DNA of 64,000 nucleotides from Drechmeria coniospora. Lineage: Eukaryota; Ascomycota; Sordariomycetes; Hypocreales; Ophiocordycipitaceae. Shown here piece by piece: positions 36,961-49,399 of this stretch. Position 1 is the first letter of the stretch. The number at the start of each line of letters is the position of its first letter. The translations under genes were made by a program, and so were the position numbers. The DNA is taken from assembly GCF_001625195.1 (NCBI RefSeq), contig NC_054391.1, positions 6,521,157 through 6,585,156 on the forward strand, in the 5' to 3' direction. The notes beneath the pieces are model-generated. The model saw only the letters and a list, made by a program, of their open reading frames with translations. It was not told the origin of the DNA and did no database searches.

Positions 36961-39375
36961 TGTAGGGAGCCGACGAGGACAAGCGCCTGGTGGAGTTTCT
37001 CACCATGTGCTTGGAAGCGAAGCTGGGGCCATGACGAAGGCCCAGGGGGGGGCCGACGGGGACGTGTGGGGACCCTTAAACTGCCACCCAAAAGATGGGA
37101 TTCGGCAACAGCATGGCATGGACGAGACTAGCCAAAGGCATGCGCATGTACTGCTACCTAGTCCCGGTGGGCGGGCAGGGCTTGACGTGCACATGGCAGC
37201 ATGCTTGCAGGGGAAGCGATACGATACCCACGGGAGTGAGGAACTCTTCAAAAGAGGGGAGGGGAGGGGGGGGGAGTGTACCGGGAGTGCAAGGTGAGGG
37301 CAAGGTGAGGGTGTTCGGCGGACGTGGGGTGGTGTTTTTTTTCTTCTGGCCTCTCTGCACTACGACTTTCAGGTACCAGTCACATGCATGCATGTAAGTA
37401 CCTACTAGGTAGGTACTTACAGTACCTAGGTTCGGAGCACACCTACAGGTACAAGTACAACTAATACAGTGCTCGGTACTCCGTACAACAAGTACTGTAG
37501 GGTGCAGGCAAGTACTTGATTACCTAGTACCTAGCACCTAGGTGTAGGCGCACTCCGTACTCCGGACTCCGTGCATTGCAAGGACGGAGGAGTGGTATGG
37601 GCTATAGGTCGGAGTACACCACAGCATAGCACTGCAAGTATAGTACTTGTGTGCCACGCATGTACTGTATTCTCGTACCTACCTACCAATGCAGTAACTC
37701 CGTGCGGCTTCGCACATGTCCGTGTGCACAGATAAGTTCCTAGTATTTAGTATGATACCGATGATCGTGGCGTATATGTGTATCTAGCGAGGCGGGTACG
37801 TACTCAAATATGCTGGTGGCTATTGCTGGAGTCTTCTATTATTGAGCATCTCGTTATATTGTACCGATTCCCCTCCTCGCACGTGCGCGCACCGAGAAGC
37901 ACCGCGGACGACGAGCGTCGCATGAGAGAGTGTGGTACGACCGGCCACTAGGTACCTACGCCGTCGGGTCCCTCGCGCCCCGTACCGTAGGCTTCGTGCA
38001 CTGTAAGTAGGTGTGTAAGTACATGCAAGTACTTGCTTGCCTTTGAAGCAAGGACTGGAGCACCTAAGAAAGTATTACTGTACTTGCTGTACTCATTTAC
38101 CTACCTAGTAGGTACCTTGCTCGTGCTGGAGCACACATGCACAGTAGGTACTGTACGTGCAGCGCTCCAATGTCGGCAACGGTAACTAGCAGCCATCCCT
38201 GCCGACCCATCACTTGAGTGGGTTGCAATGGACGGTCACTCTTCCGCGCAACCTTTTCTTGTTTTTCGTGAGCAGTCCAGCGTTTTTGAATTGGACCCGC
38301 CCACCCTATTCACCCTGCTCCGTACTTGCAGCGGTTCTCGCAAGTACAAGTGCTGCTTGTACTTGCATGTACTGTAGGCGTACAGGTAGGTGTACATGTA
38401 CGGCACGTCCTGGTCCTGACCGGAGATCAAACATGGCGTGGCGGGGAAAGGGAGGGATCGATACACTCCAGGGCTAGCATTCAGGCCCACCGCGGTCACT
38501 CGTACTTGGCACTTGCATGGGAAACACATCCGGCAGTACAGAGTACGCACAGCACGGGTACATGTAGTACATGCGAAGGAGGAAACATGAGAGAAGGAGG
38601 AATTCTGTGCGTAAGTACTCCGTACATGTAGGTGCACTGACAATGTACAAGCACATCGCTCCATGGGCACGTACTCGGCACGGCAGCGGCAGCGTGCTGT
38701 GCTTGTGAACAAAGTACTGCACGTACGGAGTACAGTATCGATACTACCTAGTACTTACTGGGTAATGATTAATACCTAGTACTACCTACTGTACGGAGTA
38801 GGTTGCGTCTACATTTCGTCCTCCGGGCAACGGACACCTACCTACCTACAGTAGTACTTACTTGCCTCCATCTCGAGCACCTACCCACAAGACGTAGCAT
38901 TAGTATACGAAAAATTTACCACTCGTATTGGAGAAGACGCAATCGTCATCTACAGTACGTACTGTACATGTATGCGTAACAAGGTACGGTAATAGTCCGC
39001 AGCTGTCTCCGTCTCAGCTTGTGGGCGACGCGCCAGCTACGAGTGGTGCTCTCCAAAATGGACAGGCGTGTGCAGTGACGGCTGGGGCGTGTTCACCAGC
39101 TAGCTGTAAGTATGACCAAAGGTACCCGGGTGGGTGGGTGAGAGCACCGATACTTGCCTGCACACGCACACCGTACGGGTACTCGTCGTGGTCTGGTAGC
39201 ACGCGCACTACGATTAGCACAGTACAGCAAGTAGATCCTCCGGTACGGAGAACATGCACGCACGTGTACAACCAAGAACTGTACTTGTAGTACAACTGCT
39301 ACTACCTGTACCTCCACGCACGCAAGCGGTGGCACATAAGTACTGTATCCAGCACGTACATGTAGGTGCACAAGC

Positions 39376-39560
39376 ACATCCAGGTGTACAAACACATCCA
39401 GGTGTACAAACACATCCAGTTGTACAATCACACACATCCAGTTGTACAAACACAGACATCCAGTTGTACAAACACAGACATCCAGTTGTACAAACACAGA
39501 CATCCAGTTGTACAAACAATCCAGGTGTACTTACAAGCACATCCAGGTGTACAAGTACAT
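39376..39560. repeat. Minisatellite ACATCCAGKTGTACAAAC, nine copies
   Basis: Copies start at 39376, 39394, 39412, 39434, 39456, 39478, 39500, 39518 and 39539, with 18- to 22-base spacing. The outer copies read CAGGTGTACA and the inner ones CAGTTGTACA with an extra CACAG, so the array expanded from the middle. The unit contains the GTAC core typical of this spacer. Confidence 0.92.
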
Positions 39561-41778
39561 GCGGGTGCACACCCAAGTGCAGGTGTGCGTACAGGTGCAC
39601 AAGTACCTGTACGAGCAGGACGAGAGCCGGCGCAGAGGTCACATCCGCGGGAAGCTAGCAGGGGCCACAGGGCGGTAATTCCGGGTGCGCCGCTAGGCTG
39701 CCCACGTCGGGGCTGAGCTACCATCATCATCGGGCTCCCCTCGCTTGCTTTCTACGGTACCTTGGCTGCGAGTGACACATGGACAGTATCAGGTGCGGTG
39801 CAAGTGCATCTGCACGTGTGCCGTGCTGGCAAGGGCAAGTGCGCGCGCGAGTATGCGCGTAATCATGTACCGCCGCCGTACGTTGGTTTGCCGCGTTGCC
39901 CTGTCGCGCCTCGTGGGCCTCATCTCCCAAGTTTGAGGATGGGTGGGTGCCCGGCAGTGCTCGCGCGGGCGGGCGGGAGCGAGAGCTGGGAGGCGGTGGG
40001 AGGCATTCGAGATCAACCCTCGACGCTTCCCCGAACGCCGAACGAGTTGGTTGCTGCGCCGCTCGCCGGTGTATTATTTGCCTGCGGTATCGCTATGGTT
40101 GCGAGATGCCAGTGCTCGTTTCGAGATGCATCCCGTTGCCATTGGCTTATTCGTCCGCCTATTGGCAAGGAGCTTTGCACTGGCTATCGCAAAACACGGG
40201 ATTCAGATCCCTGCCGGCATGCCTCTTGTTTCTGGCGCCTGCCGACGAGCGATTCCAAGTATTGCCTGTGCGGAGTATGTAGGGAGCACTGTACGGAGTA
40301 CGCCTACAGTACGCCTGCTTGCACCACACCTACTGTGCAGTAATTACTTACAGTACTTCCTGTACGGCCAAGCAGGTGTGTGTACGCCTGCCGTACGCCT
40401 GCGACAAGTACACCTATTATTTACTTACAACTACAAAGTACAGTACATGCAAGTAAGCAAGTACAACTATGCCCGGAGCGCTACCGTACTTACATACGTG
40501 TACAGTGTGGCTGTACACCTGCTCGTTGCCCATACTCCGCGCGTACAAGTGGGTGCATACACCCGTATTGATACCAAGTGAATGGATATATGGATACATG
40601 TACGGAGTACGGAGTAGACATATGCAGGCAGCTGCAATGACTCCCCATGCTCACATGCGCGCATGCGCTCGACAGGTGACAATGGACGTCCGTGTTTCAT
40701 GTGCTGCTGCCCTGCTCGCCTCGCAGCAGCCTCCGTCTCCTTGGGCGGTTCCGTCATGTAATCACCTGCTCACCCGCACTCGACGCTGCGCATGCACGTA
40801 GCTGGGCGTTGCCGTTGAAGCAGATGACCGCCGTGTATCCACACTCGACCAGTCAATGCAGGCAGGTCACCCCGGTGGCGGACGCATCAGGGGCAAGTGA
40901 AAATGAGGCAGCGATCTTGGTAATACCGTCTCTCTGCGGAAGCGGGCGTCTCGCGGACTCCCCGCCCAGCAGTCGTCAGAACTGGCTCACTGGGAAAGGA
41001 CAAGCGCCAGCAGGGTTGTGGAACGGAACGAAAATTCAAAGCCGTGCTCGTCCGTCCCCATCGGAGCTCGTCCCCATCGGAAGGGCGGAATATTTTCGGA
41101 GATCTGCGCACTAACCGCTTAGGTACACTTTGGCCCCTATATGTATTTGGCACTAGTCATACCACATTACTCGCGTGGATTTCGCGGCCGACGACTCTGT
41201 GCAGCGCATGCACAGTGCTTGCGAGTAAGTACTTGCACCAGCATGTACAGTACCTGCCTGCACACGCTTTGCGCTTCGTACTTGCTTGTACCGTATCAAT
41301 GCTCCGTGATTGTACTCCGTAAGTACTTACTTGTACAACTAGCTCCAAGTACTGTGGTGCTGCTCAGTGCTTGCGCTTCAATGCTCCGTGCCTGTAAGTG
41401 GTACTTACAGTACAGCACTTACTTACTAACAGTACTTGCCGAATCTACAGTAGATGCATCTGCCCTGCTAATGTGCGCTTACTGTACTCTGTACTGCGCT
41501 AGCATTATTATTAGCATGCTGCAGTTGTACTTGCAGTACTTGCGAGTGCTTGATTCCTAGTGCGCATGTCAAGCACGATTACGATGCTCGTGCCGCCCTT
41601 GCTGCCTGTAAGCAATCTATCCTCATTAAAGCGGCTTGAATCTCGGAAATGGGTCGGCAGAGCCTCACGCGGCAGGCCCCGTTTTGATGCATCCATGTCC
41701 GCCAGCCGGGAACCGGGTGATTCTTCAAGACAAGCATCGCAGGTACGCATGCGCCTGCTTGTCGCTTCGTACCACGGG

Positions 41779-41826
41779 CCTGTCTGCCGACCACTGGCGT
41801 GCCTGCCGACCACTGGCGTGTCTGCC
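41779..41826. repeat. 20-base triplicate TGCCTGCCGACCACTGGCGT
   Basis: Two full copies and one partial copy in direct tandem, differing at one or two bases. The array is short and the sequence is non-coding. Confidence 0.75.
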
Positions 41827-44800
41827 GTCGCCGCTGATTGCTCGCACATGCCGACCTCGTGGCAAACTCTTCCGGCTCATGCCATGACAGAGTGCTCCGC
41901 AGGCAGCTAGCTAGCTTGCTTGCATCGCCGAGGGCAGCGCAAGCTCCGGGCGCGTTGCCGGACCACGACGGAGAAATATGCACGTACTTTTCGTACCCGT
42001 CCACCGTGTCGAGACGGTAGGTGTGCAGTATTGTCAATTCCTGCACCGTTGCGTTGCGTGTACCCAACGGCACGGCACTGCCCCAGGTAGGATCGCGGCG
42101 ACTTCCGAGAATCTCTCACGAGAATTGCCATGCAAGTACGAGTACGAGCACGGGTACGGACGAGTGCTACCCTGCCCCCAAACACGAGCATGGACGGAAA
42201 GGTCGAGGCAGGCAGTGGGTTGGGGTAGCGCACACCAGTCGGCTTGCGCATTCGCCGGGTGGGGATTCCGTTCGGAGTGCGGAGGGCGGAAGACGGATGC
42301 GAGAATGCGGGTCCTGTCCAGGCACGTCGTCCTCTGCACGTTGTATCCGTCTTCCGTAGGATTGCTGTGGAGGAAGGCAACCGGTTTCGGGCCGCAATCC
42401 GAATCGGCTCTTGCGCCAGCCAATGCGTGTCCTGTTACATGCGCGGGGACGTGCACGCCGTCGTCCGTATCGTTTCCAGGGTACTGTACAGTAAGTATGT
42501 GCTTGTCCGAGACCTGCGCTCGCTGCCGGTGTCCCGTGCGTCGTGTATGCTTCGGTCCACGTTCTTCTGCTCGTTCCCTGCCGTCCCCGGCCGCGACTCG
42601 CGAGCGGGGAGTTGATTTCTTTTCGAGCACCCGGGCCGGCGTGATGGAGGGCAGCATGCGGCGGTGACGAGCCATGTAAGTACCTGCAGTAAGTATGGAT
42701 GGATGGGTTGGAGTCGGGAGTTGGCGCCGGGCCGCCGCACGAGGACGACATGTCCCCCGTGCGCGAGCGAAGCGCCTGTGCGGTATTTTTTTGCGAGGTT
42801 TGGAAGCCCCTTCCTCATGTGCATGCAGCAACGGTCACGAGCGCATGCACGCGGATGGACGTGGAAGCAACGTCCTTCCTTCCTTCCTTCCATTTCTTTT
42901 CTTTTTCTTTGCTTTTTCCCTTTGCTCGCCGCAAGAGCTGTTGGTTGGGTCGACGGCAACTGCCTTGCAGGTCACCCGCGCGTGGAAATGGGATGGCAAT
43001 CGGCAGCCACGATGGATCCCGCCTGCCTTGTCACTAGCACCACACCTTTGGTCGGCCGGCTAGCCAACCGCCCATGTACTTACAACTACTGTCAGTAAGT
43101 ACATGCTGTAAGTACGGACGGAGTACTCCGTACTGTACAGCACATTTACTCCGGACAGTACCCGGTGCAAGCGCTATATCGCCACAGCACGTACACTTAC
43201 GGCAACGGAGTATACCTACCACTCTGCACCTAGTCGCATGGTTATCAGGTATTATATTACGACGACTCCGTACTATATGCTTATACCCAAGTCAGTAGGC
43301 ATGCCGCAGGTGTATCTACAACTACAACGACGATCTACCTCTGGTGCAGAGTTTGGGGTAAGAGTGCCAACCAAGTGCTTACAAACCAGGTACTTAGGTG
43401 TCTACCGTACAGCAGCACACTAGGTACATGCCTGTCTTGCTGTTACAGGCATCGGGGCACGCACCTGCACTGGACTTTAACCACATGTGCATGCGCTCCA
43501 AGTAATGCAGTGGTGCTTGCAGCGGGTACAAGTGCGTTAGTATGCAACTATACTCGGAGTACAGTACATGTACAGCATTGCTCCGTACAGCACGCGCAGA
43601 TCATCCACCGTGCCTCCGATCGGGCCTGTCGGCTTGCTTCCCTAATGCGCACCGAACCGTCGCCTCCCCGACGACCTATTACTCAAATGTATCGTCTGCT
43701 ACCTTTGTCGACGCTTCGGGCGTGAAAAGTTTTTCGAGCCAGCGGCTAGGAATGATTGCTCATTCAACCCGTCACCGAGATGGACGACCCCTGGAGGAGA
43801 GGCAATGGAATCATGTCCCCTCCACTGGCTCTGTGCTCCGTGCAGGTCCGTCGACCGGCGCCGGCGGGAACGAGGCAGGCTAGCACGGAGTATCCTACTT
43901 GACACTAGCGCTGGCCGGCTCGTACACGTGCGTCCTAGTGTCGCGGGTACATGCGCGGTGTATACTCGGGCTCTGCGGTACATGGACCAAGTAGATGTCT
44001 ATATTTATGTGCCCATGGATGGCATGCCCACCAATCGGTTGCTCTCCAACGGCCTCGGGCTACGAGGGCTAAGCACGTCGTGCGTGGGTACAAATTTGCG
44101 AGCGCATGCAAGTATTATACGAGCGCACGAACAGGTACGGAGTACGAAGTACTCGTGCGCGCTTTCGAGTGCCGTTGCGGAGTGCTCGTTGGTGCGGAGT
44201 ACTACTGTAAGTGCATGCGCTCGCAGCACCAACGGTACGACCGCGGAGCAAGTAAGTACAGTACGCTTTCCAGCATTTCAGTACTTACAGTACATGCACA
44301 TGCACGACGAGGTACAGTACAGTAGTGTACTCCGTAAGTGCTGTACTTACATGCGAGCACACACAAGTACTTGCAGGTACTTGGGTGTAACTACGGAGCC
44401 GTTGCTCCAAGATGCACTCGCGGTTGGTGCCAGCCATCGGTCCTTGGCCCACACACTCCGTTGGCCTGCGGAATTTCTGCGCATGCACCAGCATCGGCCT
44501 GCTGTCGTGGTATCCGCTTTGCTCTCCGAGCTCGTTCCCGCGCTGCAAAAATGTGCATGTCCAGCAATGCCAAGTGGACTTGCACACACACGGGTGCAGC
44601 AAGCGCATCCATAAGTACAAGTGCACTTTTTCGCAACGGGCCAGAGTGATGCGCGGCGCTCGATTCACCAGGATCAGCCTTGCGCTCTCCTGCAATCTTC
44701 GGATACAACCTGATCCTTTCGGTTTGCAACACACGTCCGGGGAACATTCTGGGGGGGACGGCGTTTGATTTGCCCATGCCGCCAACGCGGTTGAGGCTTC

Positions 44801-45059
44801 TCCGGGGACCTGGGTCAGGACAACGAACGGGGGTGGGGATCTGATCTACGGAGCACAGGCAAGTCCTTACTTACTTACAGTACAGTACATGTAATGTACT
44901 TGGCGTACAAGTAGTAGCAACCAAGTACGGAGTCCTGTGCGAGCGCTGATCCTGGGGGGAAGCAAGTAATAATATCACATGTGCCGTGGGTGTAAGTGTA
45001 CGGTAGGTGCAAGTGCACAAGCACATACAGGTGTAAGAGCAAATGTAGTGTTTGCGTGC

Positions 45060-45244
45060 CTGTAGGTGTTTGTGCACCTGTAGGTGTGTGTACCTGTAGG
45101 TGTGTGTACCTGTAGGTGTGTGTACCTGTATGTGCTTGTGTACCTGTAGGTGTGTGTGAGTACCTGTAGGTGTGTGAGTACCTGTAGGTGTGTGTGTACT
45201 AGGTACCTGTAGGTGTGTGTGTGTGTGTACCTCTAGGTGTTCAG
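45060..45244. repeat. Minisatellite ACCTGTAGGTGTGTGT, about nine copies
   Basis: Units of 16-24 bases share ACCTGTAGGTGTGTGT and differ in the number of GT dinucleotides at the end. One unit reads ACCTGTATGTGCTTGT and one carries an inserted ACTAGGT. Length variation in the GT tail suggests slippage. Confidence 0.88.
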
Positions 45245-48200
45245 TAAGTGTACATGTACTGTACTGTAGGTGTACTGTACTTACGTGTACATGTAATAGC
45301 AGGCGTACCTAAGTGTACTTGTAGGTGTACTCCGTACTGTAAGTAGTAATTACGTGCAAGTGTCCATGTAGGTGTGGTTGTCAGTGTAAACACAGAACGG
45401 AGTAGATGTCAGTGGGTACGTGCAACAACATGTACCTGTCTGTGTCCTCACTGCCGCCGCACGTACGAGGGACTCGGTACCTCCCCCGCCGTCTGCCCTG
45501 CATTGCCGCCTGTAAGTTCCGGGTACTTGGGCACCAAGAGTGCCTTCCTCTGGTACCTAGCCTAGTACACCTAGGTGTGCAGAGTACTTACAAGCACGAA
45601 TACTACGAGTGCAGCGTACAACAAGTACTTACAACTACAAGTTGGTGTCCTGTATGCAGAGTACAGTACTTGTATCCGTCCTTGCGCCCAAGCAAGTACA
45701 TCCATCGCCAGGACGAACAAAAGGACATTGGCTGTGGATCGAGATCAGGGCCAATCGGAAGAGACCAAATCGGCACCCCGCCTCGTCCGGCTCTCGGTGC
45801 TCGCCTGCCCAAAGTACACCGACACTACCTGTGGACACATCGACAGGCAGCGGCTCCCGCCTGACCCATATCGAACTCGGTTGCGGCGTCCCGAGTTGGT
45901 AGATATTGTGAGCACTTGATGCTAGGGGAGGAGCTCCCGTTCGTACTCCCATTTCCAGAACACCATCGTATACTCTGCACAATGCCCGACGCACCTATAC
46001 GGATTCGTGTCGTCGCCCGGCCGCGCCACAAGTGGCTGTCAACCCGAAAGCCGGCTGGAGAAAGGGCGTCAAGCAATAATACGCAGACGTATATACGCAA
46101 GGGTCTCGCCCCCAAGCTTCCTTGATGCGGAGTATGCATCGCAAGCATGTACCTACGAGCAGCGGCAGGCAGGTACTGCACGTACGGAGTAGTTGTAGGC
46201 GTGCCTTCTTCAGCGCGAGCACGGTAGGAAGTTGTAGGTGAAACAACCATGACTTGGGTACGGCACGGCACGAGGACGTGCAGGTGAGTATGCATGCCAC
46301 TGTGCAACCACGCCCATCTGTTTGGCCGTGCTGTACAAGTACGTATCGTAGTTGCCCCTCACGCGTGTACTGTACGTATGGGTTCGCGTCCATGTGCACC
46401 TTGGAGCATGTACTTACAACTAGGTGCGTGGGCAGCACTTGGTATGCCGTCGACGTTGGCATCCGCTATGCTTACGCAGTACTTGGCCGTACTGCAAGCA
46501 AGTACGTACTGTACACCTACGGAGTACCTACAACTGGGTGCTAGGTACTCATGTGCCGTGGCACGCTTGTCGCAAGTACTGTAAGTATTAATACTTACTT
46601 GCGCATGTAACCATGTACGTTCTTGCAACTGCTTGGGGGCGTATCCGTACTGTGCAAAGTGCTTGCATCTACTTACAGTACTTACAGTACGGAGTACTTA
46701 CATAGATGTACTCCGTACGGAGCATTTGCTGTACAGTATGCAAGTGTACCAAGGTAGCGAATCGTATTGCCTAGATGTGCTCCATACATGCACTCCGTCC
46801 TCCGCACATATTTACTAGCAAGTGTACATGCATGTGTACTGCCTACAAGCACTCGCTGTACTCCGTGGTCTCCGAGCGCTCCGTACAGTATGCCGTGACA
46901 GCTTCGACCCCAACCCAGCAGATTCACCGGGATCCACCGGGAATTAGCTCACGGTTCATGTTACATCTGTCATTAGCCTGCCCATGATCCATACATTTTC
47001 GATCGGCGAATTTGAGCATACTCTCCAGCATCGCAGTGGAGGCTTTGGATATGTGACAGGGACCGAATGCATGCCTCCTGTACGGAGTACTTGCATGTAA
47101 TGATACATGCAGGTGTACGCGCGTAGGTGGACGGACGGAGTACACTACGGAATACTCCGAACTTGCTCACAGTACGGAGCCGTCTCCCAAGTACATGTAC
47201 ATACTTGCTATTGGCACTCCGTACATGTGCAAGTCCTCGCAGTTGCGGTATTGTTACGAGCACGCCTACGCAGTGCTTGAACACCACATGTACACGTATG
47301 CTTACTTACTCAAGTACAAACACTGTACAAGTACAGAGTACTGAAAGTACGGTACTGTACTATTGCGTACGAGCACCAAGTTGCCGTTCAATTATAGTAT
47401 TGCTTGCTCGTACCGCTGTTCTATTTGTAGCATCTGCTACTCCTCACTTGGACACGCCGACGCACCCGTCACGCATGCCTCGCCGACTCATCCGCTTCGC
47501 CTCTCATTGGCAGAAGCATGTCGGCACCTTCATTCCCTCCGCCGTCGTTGCCGTGCTGGCGCGGCACTTGCTCGCCTCGCCTCGCCTCGTCTCACCACCC
47601 ATGGCATCGCATCAACCTCGCCATGGCTGGCCCGTCCTTCCATCCGTCCTTCCATCCATCCCACTTGCCGCCGCTTGCTTTTTCAGCCTCGCCGGCGCAG
47701 GTGAGCTCTCACAAGCGACAGGCTCCAGCGTAGCCCTACAGATGGTCCCCCCCCCCCCCACGACTTCAGCTGGCCGCGCGAGTCCTTCGCCTCGGTCGCT
47801 TCTGCATCGAGTCTGCCGAGAGCGACGGCGCCTGCAGCTGCGTGCTTGCACCGGCTAGGCGGTGCGGCACGACCGCACCCGTCGATTTCCATTAGCTCAT
47901 CTCGGCCGGCCGTCATGGTTGATGGCGCCAGCACCGGCGTCGCCGTCACTCTGTGCATGTGCACCGCTTCGGCCCCGATTGCCCCGACCCAGTACTAGTA
48001 AGGGCTTAAGTAAGTTGTACGTAGTGTAGTGGGCGTGCTCTCTCCGTCTCCGCTTGCCTGTCGCGGCGCCCAGATGCAGATCTATATGGCCATGTCGGCT
48101 ATAGGCAACTGCTGGGCAAGGACCTGCGCCGTGCTGGCACGCTCTCCGTGAAGATCTCCAGGGGTGAGTCGCGCACAGAGTGCCGTGTGTGTAAGAGCAA

Positions 48201-49399
48201 GTAATCCATGTACTGTAGGTAGGTGTGCAGCCTCACCTGTCACCTATATTTCCTCGCACCTATAGTGCGGAATGCCTACCGGTACCCGTAGCCGTAGGAT
48301 GGGTTCCCAACCACCCCTTGCCATGTGGAGCTGATGGCATAGGACCGAGTGGATTTGATTTGTCTCTGTCCGCAAACCGGGCCGATGCACCGGCTGGCTC
48401 GTGAGCAGGGGAGCTTTGCGACCTTGTCGACCGACGCCAACGTCGAGCACGTTGCAGTTGCCTTTGGCCATGCGCAGCATAACCGCCCAAAACTCTGCGC
48501 GCCGCACCGTAGCCCGGGATCCCAGGCGCAGCGTTCGCTGTTCGCTATTCGGCATTCCGCCTCCAGCTCGCGCCGTCCGCTTTCACCTCGTCGCCCTCCC
48601 AGGCTGGCAGTCGTCGTCCCTTGGCTGAATGCCGCGTTGGATGCGGCAACAGGAACGCATGCGCACTTGGGTGGGTGCCCATGTACTTACAGCAAGCACG
48701 TCAGGTGTGCTGTAAGTGAGCACAAGCAGACGAGCATCACATCACACGTGGCAAGTACTTGATGTACGTCTAGGTGTACACCCACGAGTGCGTGGTGCTT
48801 GGTATTGCCGTGTGCAGCTACCGTGTCGTGTGCGAGTGCTCCGTTCGGCCCTCATCCTTGACGAGCATCCTCCGTTGATCGGCGGCGCTCGGTGCTGTCG
48901 GTCGGGTTGCCTTCTGTCGAGCATGCTGCCGCTAGGGCATTGTTGGAAAACATCTCAAGACGCCTGTCGATCAGCGGCCGTCGACTTGGCGATTCTCCCC
49001 CCCCCCCCCCCGTTCTCGTGAGAGCCCGTGATTCTCGAGCCATCTGCGTCACGACGATCCGCGGGCACCAACACCAACACGAGGCGCCCGGTTGCTGGGG
49101 GCGCAGTGTTCTTCGTACCGTAGGTGAGTGCTGCAAGTAGGTGTACTTACTTGGGGGTTCGTAAGTGCACTGTCCAACGCCCACCCAAAGGGAGCATCAC
49201 CCTCCCCCCTTGAAGGGCGTAGGCGTATACCTACCATTACTCCGCACATGTTACACACACAAGTACGTGTGCTCTGCGGTGCACGTACTTACGTACTTGT
49301 AGGACGTGGCGTCCGACCGCAGCTTCGAGTGGCATGCCCACTATCCTGTGGCCTGTGCTTGCAGAAGCGGTTACCTACCATCCGGCTACCCCGTGGAGA

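Noticed and set aside
39376..39560. Regularly spaced repeats as a CRISPR-like array
   Set aside because: This is a eukaryotic genome and the units are directly tandem, with no unique spacers.
47747..47759. Poly-C run, and another at 48999-49011, as signs of an insertion
   Set aside because: Simple homopolymers with no flanking duplication or inverted repeat; they may also be sequencing-length artefacts.
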